64,000 nucleotides of DNA from Clostridioides difficile. GTDB lineage: Bacteria; Bacillota; Clostridia; Peptostreptococcales; Peptostreptococcaceae. Shown here one piece after another: positions 1 through 7,910 of the stretch; within the stretch, counting starts at the first letter, position 1, and each line of letters starts with the position of its first letter. The translations under genes were made by a program, and so were the position numbers. The notes beneath the pieces were generated by a model that searched no databases, was not told the origin of the DNA, and saw nothing but the letters and a program-made list of their open reading frames with translations. Location: positions 62,001 through 126,000 of the forward strand of contig NZ_JRHN01000031.1 in the NCBI RefSeq assembly GCF_001299635.1, given 5' to 3'.

Positions 1-1922
1 ACTCTAAGTGGAGACAGGCAGTTGGTGAGGTAACACCAGATTATCAAGATATACTATTTGTAAAAGGATACAAAGGAATTAAAGAAGATGCAGATAAAAA
101 AATAGCAGAATTAGATATATCAATTTCAGAAAATATTGAAAAAATAGATTTCTACAAATCTGTTTCTATAGTAGCAGAGGCTATTATGACACTGGCAAAT
201 AGATATTCAAATCTTGCAAAAGAAATGAGTGAATCTGAAACAGATGAAAAAAGAAAAGCAGAACTTTTAAAAATAGCAGAAATATGTATGAATGTACCAG
301 CAAATCCTCCAACTAGTTTTTATGAAGCAATACAATTTGTATGGTTTGTACAATTAGGTGGTGTTTTATCAGAAAATCCTCTAGCATTAAATTTAGGTAG
401 ATTTGACCAATATATGTATCCATATTATGAAAATGATGCTAAAGAAGGTAAGATAACTGAATCAGAAGCTCAGGAACTAATAGAAGCTCTTTGGATTAAG
501 TTGTCAGAATGGGTATGGACTATATCAGCAAATACAGCCAATTATTTTGCAGGATATAATCAATTCCAAAATCTTACTGTTGGTGGCAAAAAGAGAAATG
601 GTACTGATGGAACAAATGCTATTTCATATATGTGTTTAAAGGCTACAGAAAGTGTAAAAACTCATCAGCCAGGTTTAAGTGTTAGAATAAGCCAAGGAGC
701 ACCAGATGATTTCGTTATGGCAGTTGCAAAACTAGTAAAACAAGGTACTGGTTTCCCTGCTATACACAGTGATAGTGCAGGGGCACAAATGTTATTACAA
801 GATGGATATGATGCAGAAGATGCAAGAGACTGGAGTAATTGTGGTTGTGTAGTTCCTCATTTTAGAAAAACAGGGCAATGGACTTCAGCAGTAAATATAA
901 ACTTTGCAGCAGCTTTAGAATATGCCATGAATGAAGGTAAAAGTAGATTAACTGGAGAAACAATGGGGTTAGATGCAAAGAGTATCACAGAATTTACTTC
1001 TTTTGAAGAACTTAAAGATGAGTTTTTAAAGCAATTAGCATACCTTATCAAAAATTCTGTTATAGGAACTACTGTTGCACAACAAATTCATAAAGAAATG
1101 GTACCAAGACCATTTTTGTCTACTTGTGTAGATGGATGTTTAGATAAAGGTACTGATTTAAGTAAAGGTGGAGCAAAATATAATATAGGGCCTGTATTAA
1201 CTGGTATAGGGCTGGGAGTGGTTTCAAACTCACTAGCAGCCATAAAAAAATTAGTATTTGAAGATAAAGTTACTACACTAGAAGAGTTAACAAAAGCACT
1301 AAACAATGATTGGGAAGGTTATGAAGATTTAAGAAAACTTGCACTTGATGTTCCTAAGTATGGAAATGATAATGATTATGTAGATTCATTAGCAATTGAA
1401 GTTTCTGATTTTTATTATACAGAAACTAGAAAATATAAAGATATATTTGGTTCAAAATTTAATAGTGCATTTATGGGAATATCAAACTATGTGCCAACTG
1501 GAAAAATTGTAGGTGCAACTCCATGTGGAAGAAAAGCAACAAAACCTTTGACAGAAGGTGTTTCTCCATTCGTTGGGACTGACACAACAAGTCCTCTAGC
1601 AGCTATGAAATCTGCATCAAAAATAAATCATGATGTCCATACTGGTGGAACTCTTTTAAACTTAAGACTGAATCAAGATTTAGTGGAAACAGAAAGAGGA
1701 CTTAGAAATCTATCATCTATGGTAAAATCATATTTTGCTCTAGGAGGATTCCATGTACAATTTAATACAATATCAAACGATATTCTATTAAAGGCTCAAG
1801 AAAATCCAGAAGAATATAAAGATTTACTAGTGAGAGTTGCTGGATATAGCACTCAATTTGTTAATTTATCAAGAGAAATGCAAGATGCTATAATAGCTAG
1901 AAATGCACATAGTAAATTTTAA
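1..1922 (+). CDS. Glycyl radical enzyme (pyruvate formate-lyase family), 5'-truncated by window edge
   Basis: The reading frame is open from base 3 to the stop at 1920-1922, so the gene enters from the left edge; the ATG at 186 is internal. The visible 639 residues are the C-terminal part of a protein that in this family is usually about 780-850 residues. The glycyl radical motif RVAGYS is near the C-terminus (Gly codon 1842-1844). The active-site cysteine lies in NCGCVVPH (Cys codon 846-848). Known eliminases of the family (choline, glycerol, hydroxyproline, isethionate) have Glu two residues after this Cys; here it is Val (852-854). The substrate is therefore unknown. The activase starts 15 bases downstream, so the pair is co-transcribed. 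The family call is secure; a specific reaction is not assignable. Confidence 0.93.
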   Translation, partial: SKWRQAVGEVTPDYQDILFVKGYKGIKEDADKKIAELDISISENIEKIDFYKSVSIVAEAIMTLANRYSNLAKEMSESETDEKRKAELLKIAEICMNVPANPPTSFYEAIQFVWFVQLGGVLSENPLALNLGRFDQYMYPYYENDAKEGKITESEAQELIEALWIKLSEWVWTISANTANYFAGYNQFQNLTVGGKKRNGTDGTNAISYMCLKATESVKTHQPGLSVRISQGAPDDFVMAVAKLVKQGTGFPAIHSDSAGAQMLLQDGYDAEDARDWSNCGCVVPHFRKTGQWTSAVNINFAAALEYAMNEGKSRLTGETMGLDAKSITEFTSFEELKDEFLKQLAYLIKNSVIGTTVAQQIHKEMVPRPFLSTCVDGCLDKGTDLSKGGAKYNIGPVLTGIGLGVVSNSLAAIKKLVFEDKVTTLEELTKALNNDWEGYEDLRKLALDVPKYGNDNDYVDSLAIEVSDFYYTETRKYKDIFGSKFNSAFMGISNYVPTGKIVGATPCGRKATKPLTEGVSPFVGTDTTSPLAAMKSASKINHDVHTGGTLLNLRLNQDLVETERGLRNLSSMVKSYFALGGFHVQFNTISNDILLKAQENPEEYKDLLVRVAGYSTQFVNLSREMQDAIIARNAHSKF

Positions 1923-1936
1923 TTACGAGGTATATT

Positions 1937-2839
1937 ATGAGTAAAAAAGGCAGAGTTGTAAAAGTGCAACATTTTTCAGTAAATGATGGAGATGGTATAA
2001 GAACTACTATATTTTTAGAAGGATGTAAATTAAAGTGTAAGTGGTGTTCTAATCCAGACTCTTGGAGTAATATAGTCAAGTTAGGCGTCATGAAAGATAA
2101 ATGTATATCTTGTAATAGATGTATAGATGTTTGTCCTCAAAATATAAGCTCACTATTTGATAGAGCTCAAATAAATAGTAAGTGTAATTTATGTGGAGAA
2201 TGTATCAAGGTATGCCTTAAAGATGCTATTTGTATAATGACTGAAGAAATGACAGTTGAAGAAATTATAAAGGAAGTTGAAAAAGATTTTATATTTTTCT
2301 TTGAGTCTAATGGAGGAGTAACTTTTTCTGGAGGAGAGCCAACACTTCAAATTGATTTTTTAAGAGAATTAGTGGATGTATTTTATAATAAAGGTATAAA
2401 CATAGCAATTGAAACTTGTGGATACTTTGATTGGAATAAAGTGAATGATGTATTTGAGAAAATAGACCATATTTTTGTAGATATAAAATCGATGGATGAC
2501 AATGTTCACAAGGAATACACAGGAGTAAGTAATAAAATTATATTGGAGAATATATGTAAGCTTTCAAAGCTAAATAAATCTATGGTTATAAGAGTTCCAA
2601 TTATTTGTGGAGTTAATGATAGTGAAGAAAATATAAGAAATACTGCATTATTTGTAAAACAAAATGTTCCAGAGGGAAAGATGGAATTACTTCCATATCA
2701 TAAATTTGGAATTGATAAATATAAGGCATTAGGGCTTGAGGATTATATATATGAATTTGATGAAATTTGTAATAATCATATGTTAAAATTAAAAGAGATA
2801 GTAGAACTTACAGGAGTAAAAATCATAGAATACAAATAA
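1937..2839 (+). CDS. Glycyl radical enzyme activating enzyme (radical SAM)
   Basis: This 300-residue protein should install the glycyl radical on the enzyme encoded just upstream, using S-adenosylmethionine and a [4Fe-4S] cluster. The radical SAM motif GCKLKCKWC (CX3CX2C) lies near residues 30-37. It is followed by an inserted ferredoxin-like segment (about residues 50-97) with CISCNRCIDVCP and CNLCGECIKVC, for two auxiliary clusters. This insert is typical of activases for non-PFL glycyl radical enzymes. A GGEPT motif follows at about 129. The ribosome binding site ACGAGG precedes the ATG. The partner assignment rests on adjacency (15-base gap). Confidence 0.93.
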   Translation: MSKKGRVVKVQHFSVNDGDGIRTTIFLEGCKLKCKWCSNPDSWSNIVKLGVMKDKCISCNRCIDVCPQNISSLFDRAQINSKCNLCGECIKVCLKDAICIMTEEMTVEEIIKEVEKDFIFFFESNGGVTFSGGEPTLQIDFLRELVDVFYNKGINIAIETCGYFDWNKVNDVFEKIDHIFVDIKSMDDNVHKEYTGVSNKIILENICKLSKLNKSMVIRVPIICGVNDSEENIRNTALFVKQNVPEGKMELLPYHKFGIDKYKALGLEDYIYEFDEICNNHMLKLKEIVELTGVKIIEYK

Positions 2840-2859
2840 GCTATCAGGAGGATTTTAAC

Positions 2860-3411
2860 ATGGATAATAAATTTCCTAATGTGGGAGAAAATTTAAGGTT
2901 ATTAAGACAAGAAATGGGCATAAGTTTAGATAAAGCTTCAAAGATGACAGGTGTCAGTAAAGCAATGCTTGGTCAAATTGAGAGAGGGGAATCTAGCCCA
3001 ACAGTATCTACCTTATGGAAAATTTCATCTGGATTTAAAATAAATTTTACAACACTATTAAGTGAAAACACAAATACTTATGAAGTCATAAAAAAAGAAG
3101 AGGTAGAACCTATTATTGAACAGAAAGGGAATATGAAGTTATATCCAATATATCCTTTCAGCCCTCAGAGAAGGTTTGAACTCTTCATAATTGAACTTGA
3201 AGAGAATTGTACTCATGTTTCGTCTACACACAGTCATGTTTTAGAAGAGTATGTACTTGTAATAGAAGGAAAACTTGACCTTAATGTTGATGGAAAAACT
3301 TATATTTTGGAGTCTGGACATTCTATTAGATTTGATGGAACCTTAGAGCACATATATAAAAATTTAAATAAAGGAAAAACTATATTTCATAATATAGAAG
3401 TTTATAGATAA
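2860..3411 (+). CDS. XRE-family regulator with C-terminal cupin domain
   Basis: The first 65 residues of this 183-residue protein form a helix-turn-helix of the Cro/C1 type (LRLLRQEMGISLDKASKMTGVS..QIERGESSPTVSTLW). Residues about 105-180 form a cupin fold with the HSHVLEEYVLVIEGKL signature, which would bind a small ligand. It follows the activase by 20 bases behind AGGAGG, so it is probably the local ligand-sensing regulator of the glycyl radical system. A strong hairpin terminator follows at 3422. The effector is unknown. Confidence 0.88.
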   Translation: MDNKFPNVGENLRLLRQEMGISLDKASKMTGVSKAMLGQIERGESSPTVSTLWKISSGFKINFTTLLSENTNTYEVIKKEEVEPIIEQKGNMKLYPIYPFSPQRRFELFIIELEENCTHVSSTHSHVLEEYVLVIEGKLDLNVDGKTYILESGHSIRFDGTLEHIYKNLNKGKTIFHNIEVYR

Positions 3412-3421
3412 TTTTATAGTT

Positions 3422-3470
3422 ATCCTTTTCTAAAATAAATTATAATTTTAGAAAAGGATGACTTGTTTTT
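3422..3470 (+). terminator. Intrinsic terminator after the glycyl radical operon
   Basis: A perfect 15-bp stem (ATCCTTTTCTAAAAT, 3422-3436, with its complement at 3445-3459) has an 8-base loop and is followed by GACTTGTTTTT. Confidence 0.8.
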
Positions 3471-3571
3471 ATAATATTGGAAAAAATATATATGTATTAA
3501 TGTTACTGTTTAAAAAAAAACATAAAAGCATTATAATAATATTAACAAAATAGAATAAAGAGGAAGATAAT

Positions 3572-4447
3572 ATGATTATAAAGGTTTTATTGACAGTATT
3601 AGTATTAGTGGTATTGTATATTCTGTATAAATATGAAACTCAGCATATAGAAACGACAGAATATACTATTTTTAATGAAAAAATTCCAAAAGAGTTTGAT
3701 GATTTTAAAATAGTTCAAGTAAGTGATTTACATAATAAGGTGTTTGATAAAAAAAATAATAAGGTATTGATAGATAAAATTGATTCCTTAAATCCAGATG
3801 CTGTATTTATAACAGGAGATTTAGTTGATGGAGAAAATAAAAATTTTCAAGTTGCACTAGATTTAATAGACAATCTAGTAGAAAAATATGAAGTATATCA
3901 TATAATTGGAAATCATGAACAAAAATCTTTGATAAAAAAGTACAAGCATTTATATAAAGACTATTTTAAAAAGTTATATTCAAAAAAAATAATAAACATG
4001 GAAAATGAGTCTGTAAGAATAGATAGAGGAGATAGTCATCTTAATTTATATGGTTTAATTATACCATTAGAGTGCTATCCATATTTTTTTGGCAATAATA
4101 AAAAGTTAGAATTAAATGACAATTTTATAGAGGATAATTTAGGGAAGATAAATGAAAATGAATATAATATACTTTTAGCTCATACACCATTTTTCTTTGA
4201 AAAATATGCAAAATGGGGAGCAGATTTAATTTTAGCTGGACATGTTCATGGTGGTATAATAAGGATACCTTTTATTGGAGGTGTATTATCTCCAAATAGA
4301 GAATTTTTTCCTAAGTATGACTGGGGCAAATATGAAAAAGATAATAGTACTATGATTTTAAATAAAGGCTTGGGAGGCTCAAAAGTTCTAATTAGACTTA
4401 ATTGTAAACCAGAAATAGTCAAAATTATATTGAAATCTAATGAATAA
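3572..4447 (+). CDS. Membrane-anchored calcineurin-like metallophosphoesterase
   Basis: The 291-residue protein starts with one hydrophobic segment (residues 2-19) that would anchor it in the membrane. The catalytic fold then shows the metal-ligand series of this superfamily: SDLHN, GDLVDG, GNHEQ, a histidine in LAHTP, and GHVHGG. It resembles the YkuE/YaeI group. The substrate cannot be named; family members act on phosphodiesters such as nucleotides or lipid A-like precursors. It is preceded by AGAGGAAG and looks monocistronic. Confidence 0.87.
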   Translation: MIIKVLLTVLVLVVLYILYKYETQHIETTEYTIFNEKIPKEFDDFKIVQVSDLHNKVFDKKNNKVLIDKIDSLNPDAVFITGDLVDGENKNFQVALDLIDNLVEKYEVYHIIGNHEQKSLIKKYKHLYKDYFKKLYSKKIINMENESVRIDRGDSHLNLYGLIIPLECYPYFFGNNKKLELNDNFIEDNLGKINENEYNILLAHTPFFFEKYAKWGADLILAGHVHGGIIRIPFIGGVLSPNREFFPKYDWGKYEKDNSTMILNKGLGGSKVLIRLNCKPEIVKIILKSNE

Positions 4448-4602
4448 TAATTTGTATATAAGCATCAATAACATATAGATAAAGTTGATGTTAAATCCAG
4501 TTAAACATGTACGATGACCAATTTTGAATAAATGTTGAATTAATAAAAATAAAGTGCTATTTTTAGCATAGAATGTTTAAAATATGGGGGGATAGAAGAA
4601 TC

Positions 4603-5583
4603 ATGTGTGATATAAGTAGATTTTATGAATCTGTAAGAAATAAATATCCAAAACTAAAAGATGGAACCAGGGTTCATATGTGGCCAAAGGAGAACCTTAT
4701 AATTGGACCAATTTATGATGAAGCAAATGGATATGAAAAAAGCATAGGAAATGTGGATAGCTTAACTTGGAATCAAATTGTCGTATTGGCAGAATGTGAT
4801 GGGAAAAACACCACTGAAGATGTAATAAATATATTATCCAACAGATATAGAAATATACTTAATATGAAAGAAAATGTTATAGAATTCTTTAGGTTTTATG
4901 AGAACGTATATTTAACTTTTGAAGATGAAGTACAACCATTATCAAGTGTTTTTGAGATAACAGGAAATAAAGTATATCTTACTCCTTTATATTTTACGAT
5001 AGAGATGGATGGTGACAATAGTACAAGTAAATATTTTTCTGAAATCATAAGTTTATTAAAGTGTATGCATGAAAAGGGTTGTAGATTTATAGAAGTTATT
5101 GGGGAAGATATTTTAAAAAATAAAAATATGAGAGAAATATTTCAATATATGCTAGACTATTTTGATTTGATTGTGGTAACTAAGGAGAGCTTTACTATTG
5201 ATAGAGGATTGATAAAAGAATTAGATGATTATCGTCATAAAGTAATCTGGAAAGTATATTCAAAGAATGATAATGCACATGTTAGATTAAAAGAAGATAT
5301 AAAAATAACTAGTCTGATAAAAAGAGGGCATACAGTAGTAAGAGAGGATAGGGGAAAAGCAATAAAGATAGAAGATATGAGATTTAAAGATACAAAAGAA
5401 AGATTTTCAAAATATGGTGCAGAATGGAGTCATTTGTACATTTCTTCTGATGGTAGTGTAAAATCTTATTCACTTCAAAAAGATAAAAGAATCTATTTAG
5501 GTAATATATTTAACAATTCGGTTGAAGAGATTTTCTTAGAGATGCAAGATAAGATTGATAAATTAGAGATTGTATATCAATAA
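4603..5583 (+). CDS. PqqD-like/SPASM-like protein with a radical SAM-type fold but no cluster cysteines
   Basis: I choose the ATG at 4603 because GGGGGG (4586-4591) sits 11 bases upstream; the ATG at 4573 has no ribosome binding site. The 326 residues suggest three parts. The N-terminal 100 residues resemble a PqqD/RRE domain (TWNQIVVLAECDGKNTTEDV). The centre follows the strand order of a radical SAM barrel (a start like YLTPLYFTIEM, then FIEVIGEDIL where GGEP is expected) but lacks CX3CX2C. The tail, SSDGSVKSY..IYLGNIFNNSVEEIF, matches the end of SPASM domains minus the cysteines. It would be catalytically dead as a radical SAM enzyme but could still bind a peptide. Domain calls are by eye only. 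Confidence 0.6.
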   Translation: MCDISRFYESVRNKYPKLKDGTRVHMWPKENLIIGPIYDEANGYEKSIGNVDSLTWNQIVVLAECDGKNTTEDVINILSNRYRNILNMKENVIEFFRFYENVYLTFEDEVQPLSSVFEITGNKVYLTPLYFTIEMDGDNSTSKYFSEIISLLKCMHEKGCRFIEVIGEDILKNKNMREIFQYMLDYFDLIVVTKESFTIDRGLIKELDDYRHKVIWKVYSKNDNAHVRLKEDIKITSLIKRGHTVVREDRGKAIKIEDMRFKDTKERFSKYGAEWSHLYISSDGSVKSYSLQKDKRIYLGNIFNNSVEEIFLEMQDKIDKLEIVYQ

Positions 5584-5663
5584 ATACTAAAAGTATATTT
5601 TATAAGAGTTTTATAGACTGTTTATTTAATTTTATGTCAATAATTATAATGAGGTGATATAAC

Positions 5664-5801
5664 TTGTTAAAATTATTGGATAAATTTTTTTATGATTTTT
5701 TACTTAAATGCTGGTTATTTATGATGTTATGGATTTTTAGAGAACTTTTTACAAATTTTAAAATGACTAAAAAATTTAAATTTCATAAAATATTTATGTA
5801 A
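5664..5801 (+). CDS. Small hydrophobic peptide, 45 residues, TTG start
   Basis: The TTG at 5664 is preceded by a near-ideal ribosome binding site, GAGGTGAT (5651-5658), with 5-base spacing. The frame runs 45 codons to TAA at 5799. The peptide has an acidic/hydrophobic N-terminus, a strongly hydrophobic middle (about residues 13-30, rich in Leu, Phe, Trp and Met, with one Cys) and a basic tail (FKMTKKFKFHKIFM). It could be a single-pass membrane peptide, a type I toxin-like peptide, or a peptide partner of the PqqD-like protein 80 bases upstream. No homolog is recognised. Support is the ribosome binding site plus composition only. Confidence 0.5.
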   Translation: MLKLLDKFFYDFLLKCWLFMMLWIFRELFTNFKMTKKFKFHKIFM

Positions 5802-5969
5802 AAATCATATAAAATTCATATAGCATATGTATTATATAGAGTATAGAAAGACTAGCTTAAAAACCATAATATAATACCCTATTGTAATGATAACCCTCCC
5901 TCACATCCTCAAATAGAGTTATCATTACAAGAATTAATCCATAAATTTTAAATTTATGGTTTTTTTTTA
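5802..5969 (+). ncRNA. Candidate small RNA, copy 1, C-rich loop hairpin plus terminator
   Basis: A perfect 13-bp stem (5882-5894 with 5918-5930) presents a 23-base loop containing CCTCCCTCACATCCTC. It is followed by a second palindromic hairpin (5939-5959) with nine T residues, a clear intrinsic terminator. The roughly 80 bases upstream (CATATAAAATTCA..TATAGAAAGA..CTAGCTTAAAA..CATAATATAAT) are conserved in copy 2 at 6345-6480, and should hold the promoter and/or 5' part of the RNA. The start is unresolved: both TATTATA and TATAAT elements lie in the conserved block. No reading frame occupies it. Confidence 0.7.
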
Positions 5970-6087
5970 TTTAATTTGTTTTATTATATTAGAATATGAT
6001 TTATTATAGAATATATACTAAGTAATATAGAATACAATAATTAAGTTTCTGACATGTTTTTAACTATATTAATAAGGAGGAGTATTT

Positions 6088-6309
6088 ATGAATGTAAATA
6101 ATCACAAGTGCCCAGAGTGTGGTGAACACAGTAAAAAGTTTGAGATAGTAGAGGAAAATGAGGATTGTGTGACATTTGAATGTTACACTTGTGGAACTAT
6201 ATCTATATTGAAGTATTGTGAGAACTGTAAAGAATTTGTATTTGTAAATATTCCAAATAATGTGGAGACATATGAGTATTGTTGTGGAAAATGCAATAAT
6301 AAGATTTAA
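6088..6309 (+). CDS. Small zinc-ribbon protein, 73 residues
   Basis: The start ATG follows AAGGAGGAG. Four cysteine pairs (CPEC, CYTC, CENC, CGKC, the last preceded by another Cys) suggest two zinc ribbons. The protein is otherwise acidic and has no signal peptide, so it is probably cytoplasmic, binding nucleic acid or protein. Its gene sits exactly between the two copies of the structured RNA element, with copy 1's terminator upstream, so it must have its own promoter in 5970-6087. Function unknown. Confidence 0.75.
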   Translation: MNVNNHKCPECGEHSKKFEIVEENEDCVTFECYTCGTISILKYCENCKEFVFVNIPNNVETYEYCCGKCNNKI

Positions 6310-6339
6310 TATAATAAATATACGTAATTTCATATATCA

Positions 6340-6540
6340 TTTATACAAATCTCATATAAAATTCACATATAAAATGTATTATATAAATATAGAAAGAACT
6401 AGCTTAAAACATAATATAATTACCCTAAATTTATAATGACAACTCTCCCTCACATCCTCAAATTATAGTTGTCATTATAAAATAACTTGGCTGTTTCAAA
6501 ATGTGAAATCATTTTAGGAACAGCTTATTTTTTGCAAAAA
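6340..6540 (+). ncRNA. Candidate small RNA, copy 2, C-rich loop hairpin plus terminator
   Basis: A perfect 14-bp stem (6431-6444 with 6467-6480) presents a 22-base loop with CTCCCTCACATCCTCAAAT, nearly identical to the loop of copy 1. The stem differs from copy 1 at paired positions (TTG/CAA becomes TTA/TAA, and GATAAC/GTTATC becomes GACAAC/GTTGTC), so pairing is kept by compensatory change. A long imperfect hairpin (GCTGTT..AACAGC, 6490-6530) followed by TTATTTTTTG is the terminator. The upstream block CATATAAAATTCA..CTAGCTTAAAA..CATAATATAAT is shared with copy 1. Confidence 0.7.
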
Positions 6541-6541
6541 T

Positions 6542-6567
6542 AAAGAAGGCAACGGGAAGCCTTCTTT
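6542..6567. repeat. Inverted repeat AAAGAAGGC..GCCTTCTTT
   Basis: A 9-bp perfect stem with an 8-base loop. On the plus strand no T-run follows; read on the minus strand it is followed by ATTTTTGC. No minus-strand gene is evident to the right. It may be a back-stop terminator beside copy 2 of the RNA element. Confidence 0.35.
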
Positions 6568-6706
6568 CGTGTAAAAAAAGTTTAATTTTTTGTTAAGATT
6601 TGTTTGTTTATTTTATATTACCTTTATAATATGTGTTTATTTGAAGGTTGGCAATGGATTTTGCGCAACTGGTCATTATTAATGTAAAAGTGGAATATTA
6701 TTAATA

Positions 6707-6736
6707 AATAATGATTACAAAATTGTAATTATTATT
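6707..6736. promoter_or_regulatory. Palindromic operator candidate upstream of the nitroreductase
   Basis: The arms AATAATGATTACAA and its near complement TTGTAATTATTATT (13 of 14 positions pair) meet around a 2-base centre. It lies about 40 bases upstream of a TATAAT at about 6773 and 75 bases before the nitroreductase start. The binding protein is unknown; a metal- or redox-sensing regulator is a guess. The stretch 6568-6811 holds nothing else I can identify. Confidence 0.4.
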
Positions 6737-6811
6737 TGTTAAGTAAATGAGTAAAATATCATATTAATGGGTATATAATTAATAATATACTAGTTTGGGG
6801 AGGATAAAATT

Positions 6812-7681
6812 ATGAATTATAAAACAATCATATTAAATAGAAAGTCTGTTAGAGAGTACAAGAACACAGATATTAAAGAGGAATATCTTAGTGACATTAA
6901 GAAATACTCAGAATCTTGCAAGAAACTAGTTCCAGAAATAGATGTTGACATAAGAATTATGAATAGAAATGAAGTTTTTGACAATTTAGATAAAGTGGCA
7001 GGATATAAGGGAAATATGATAGATGCTCCAAGTTATATTATCATATTATCTGATGTAAAAGATAACTATATTGAAAATTCAGGATACATAGGAGAAAGTA
7101 TAATTTTTAAAGTGACAGAACTTGGAATAGGCTCTTGTTGGGTTACTTTTGAAGATGGCAAAAAAGTAAGAGAGAAACTTGGAATTGATTCAGATAAAGA
7201 AGTAACAGGAATTATAGCAATTGGATATGGCGAAAATGTAAGTAATACTAAAGTACTAAATGCTACAAAGACTGGCGAAAATTATTCAAAATCTGATATG
7301 CAAGTTGTATTAGACAATGGTTCTTCTAGACTTGGTGTAGAAGATGTAGTTTACATGGATGAATGGGGAAATGATGCAAGTATAGAAGTATTAGAAGAAA
7401 GAGCACTTCTTGAGGCATTCCACTATGCAAGATTAGCACCATCTACACTAAACAGACAGCCATGGAGATTTATAGTTGATGGAGGCGTTGTAGTTTTAGC
7501 TGTTAGAAAAGATGGGCATACTAGTCTATATGAAGAAAAAATAGATGTGGGTATTGTTATGCTTTACTTTGCAACAATAATAAGTGCAACTATGTTTGAA
7601 TTGAAGTGGAATTTAGGTACTCCAGACAAAGATTACAAAGTACCAGAAGATTATAAAATAGTTGGATACTGTAATATATAA
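6812..7681 (+). CDS. Nitroreductase-family flavoprotein (tandem-lobe type)
   Basis: This 289-residue protein begins with the family signature NRKSVREYKNTDI and repeats a nitroreductase-like second half (LLEAFHYARLAPSTLNRQPWRF), with SPSS/APST-type FMN-contacting segments. It matches the putative TM-nitroreductase group rather than the 170-200-residue single-domain enzymes. It probably reduces quinone or nitro compounds using NAD(P)H; the substrate is unknown. GGGGAGG precedes the ATG. It is monocistronic, with a strong terminator at 7726 and a palindrome upstream. Confidence 0.85.
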   Translation: MNYKTIILNRKSVREYKNTDIKEEYLSDIKKYSESCKKLVPEIDVDIRIMNRNEVFDNLDKVAGYKGNMIDAPSYIIILSDVKDNYIENSGYIGESIIFKVTELGIGSCWVTFEDGKKVREKLGIDSDKEVTGIIAIGYGENVSNTKVLNATKTGENYSKSDMQVVLDNGSSRLGVEDVVYMDEWGNDASIEVLEERALLEAFHYARLAPSTLNRQPWRFIVDGGVVVLAVRKDGHTSLYEEKIDVGIVMLYFATIISATMFELKWNLGTPDKDYKVPEDYKIVGYCNI

Positions 7682-7725
7682 GATAATTTAATACTTAATT
7701 TAACTACACTTAAATTAATTTTTAT

Positions 7726-7772
7726 AAAAAGTTCAATAACATTCTATAATATAATGTTATTGAACTTTTTTA
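7726..7772 (+). terminator. Intrinsic terminator after the nitroreductase gene
   Basis: A 17-bp perfect stem (7726-7742 with 7754-7770) ends in a T-run (ACTTTTTTATT). Its symmetric A and T tracts mean it could work in both directions. Confidence 0.85.
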
Positions 7773-7910
7773 TTGTGTAATACAACTTTTTTATTCATTA
7801 TAGCTATGAATAAAAAAATACCTATGAATTTAAATGCTTACAATTTTGTGCATGAATAGAGAGGTATATTATTTTATTAGATTGTATAATTTGCTTGGAG
7901 GTAATATCAA

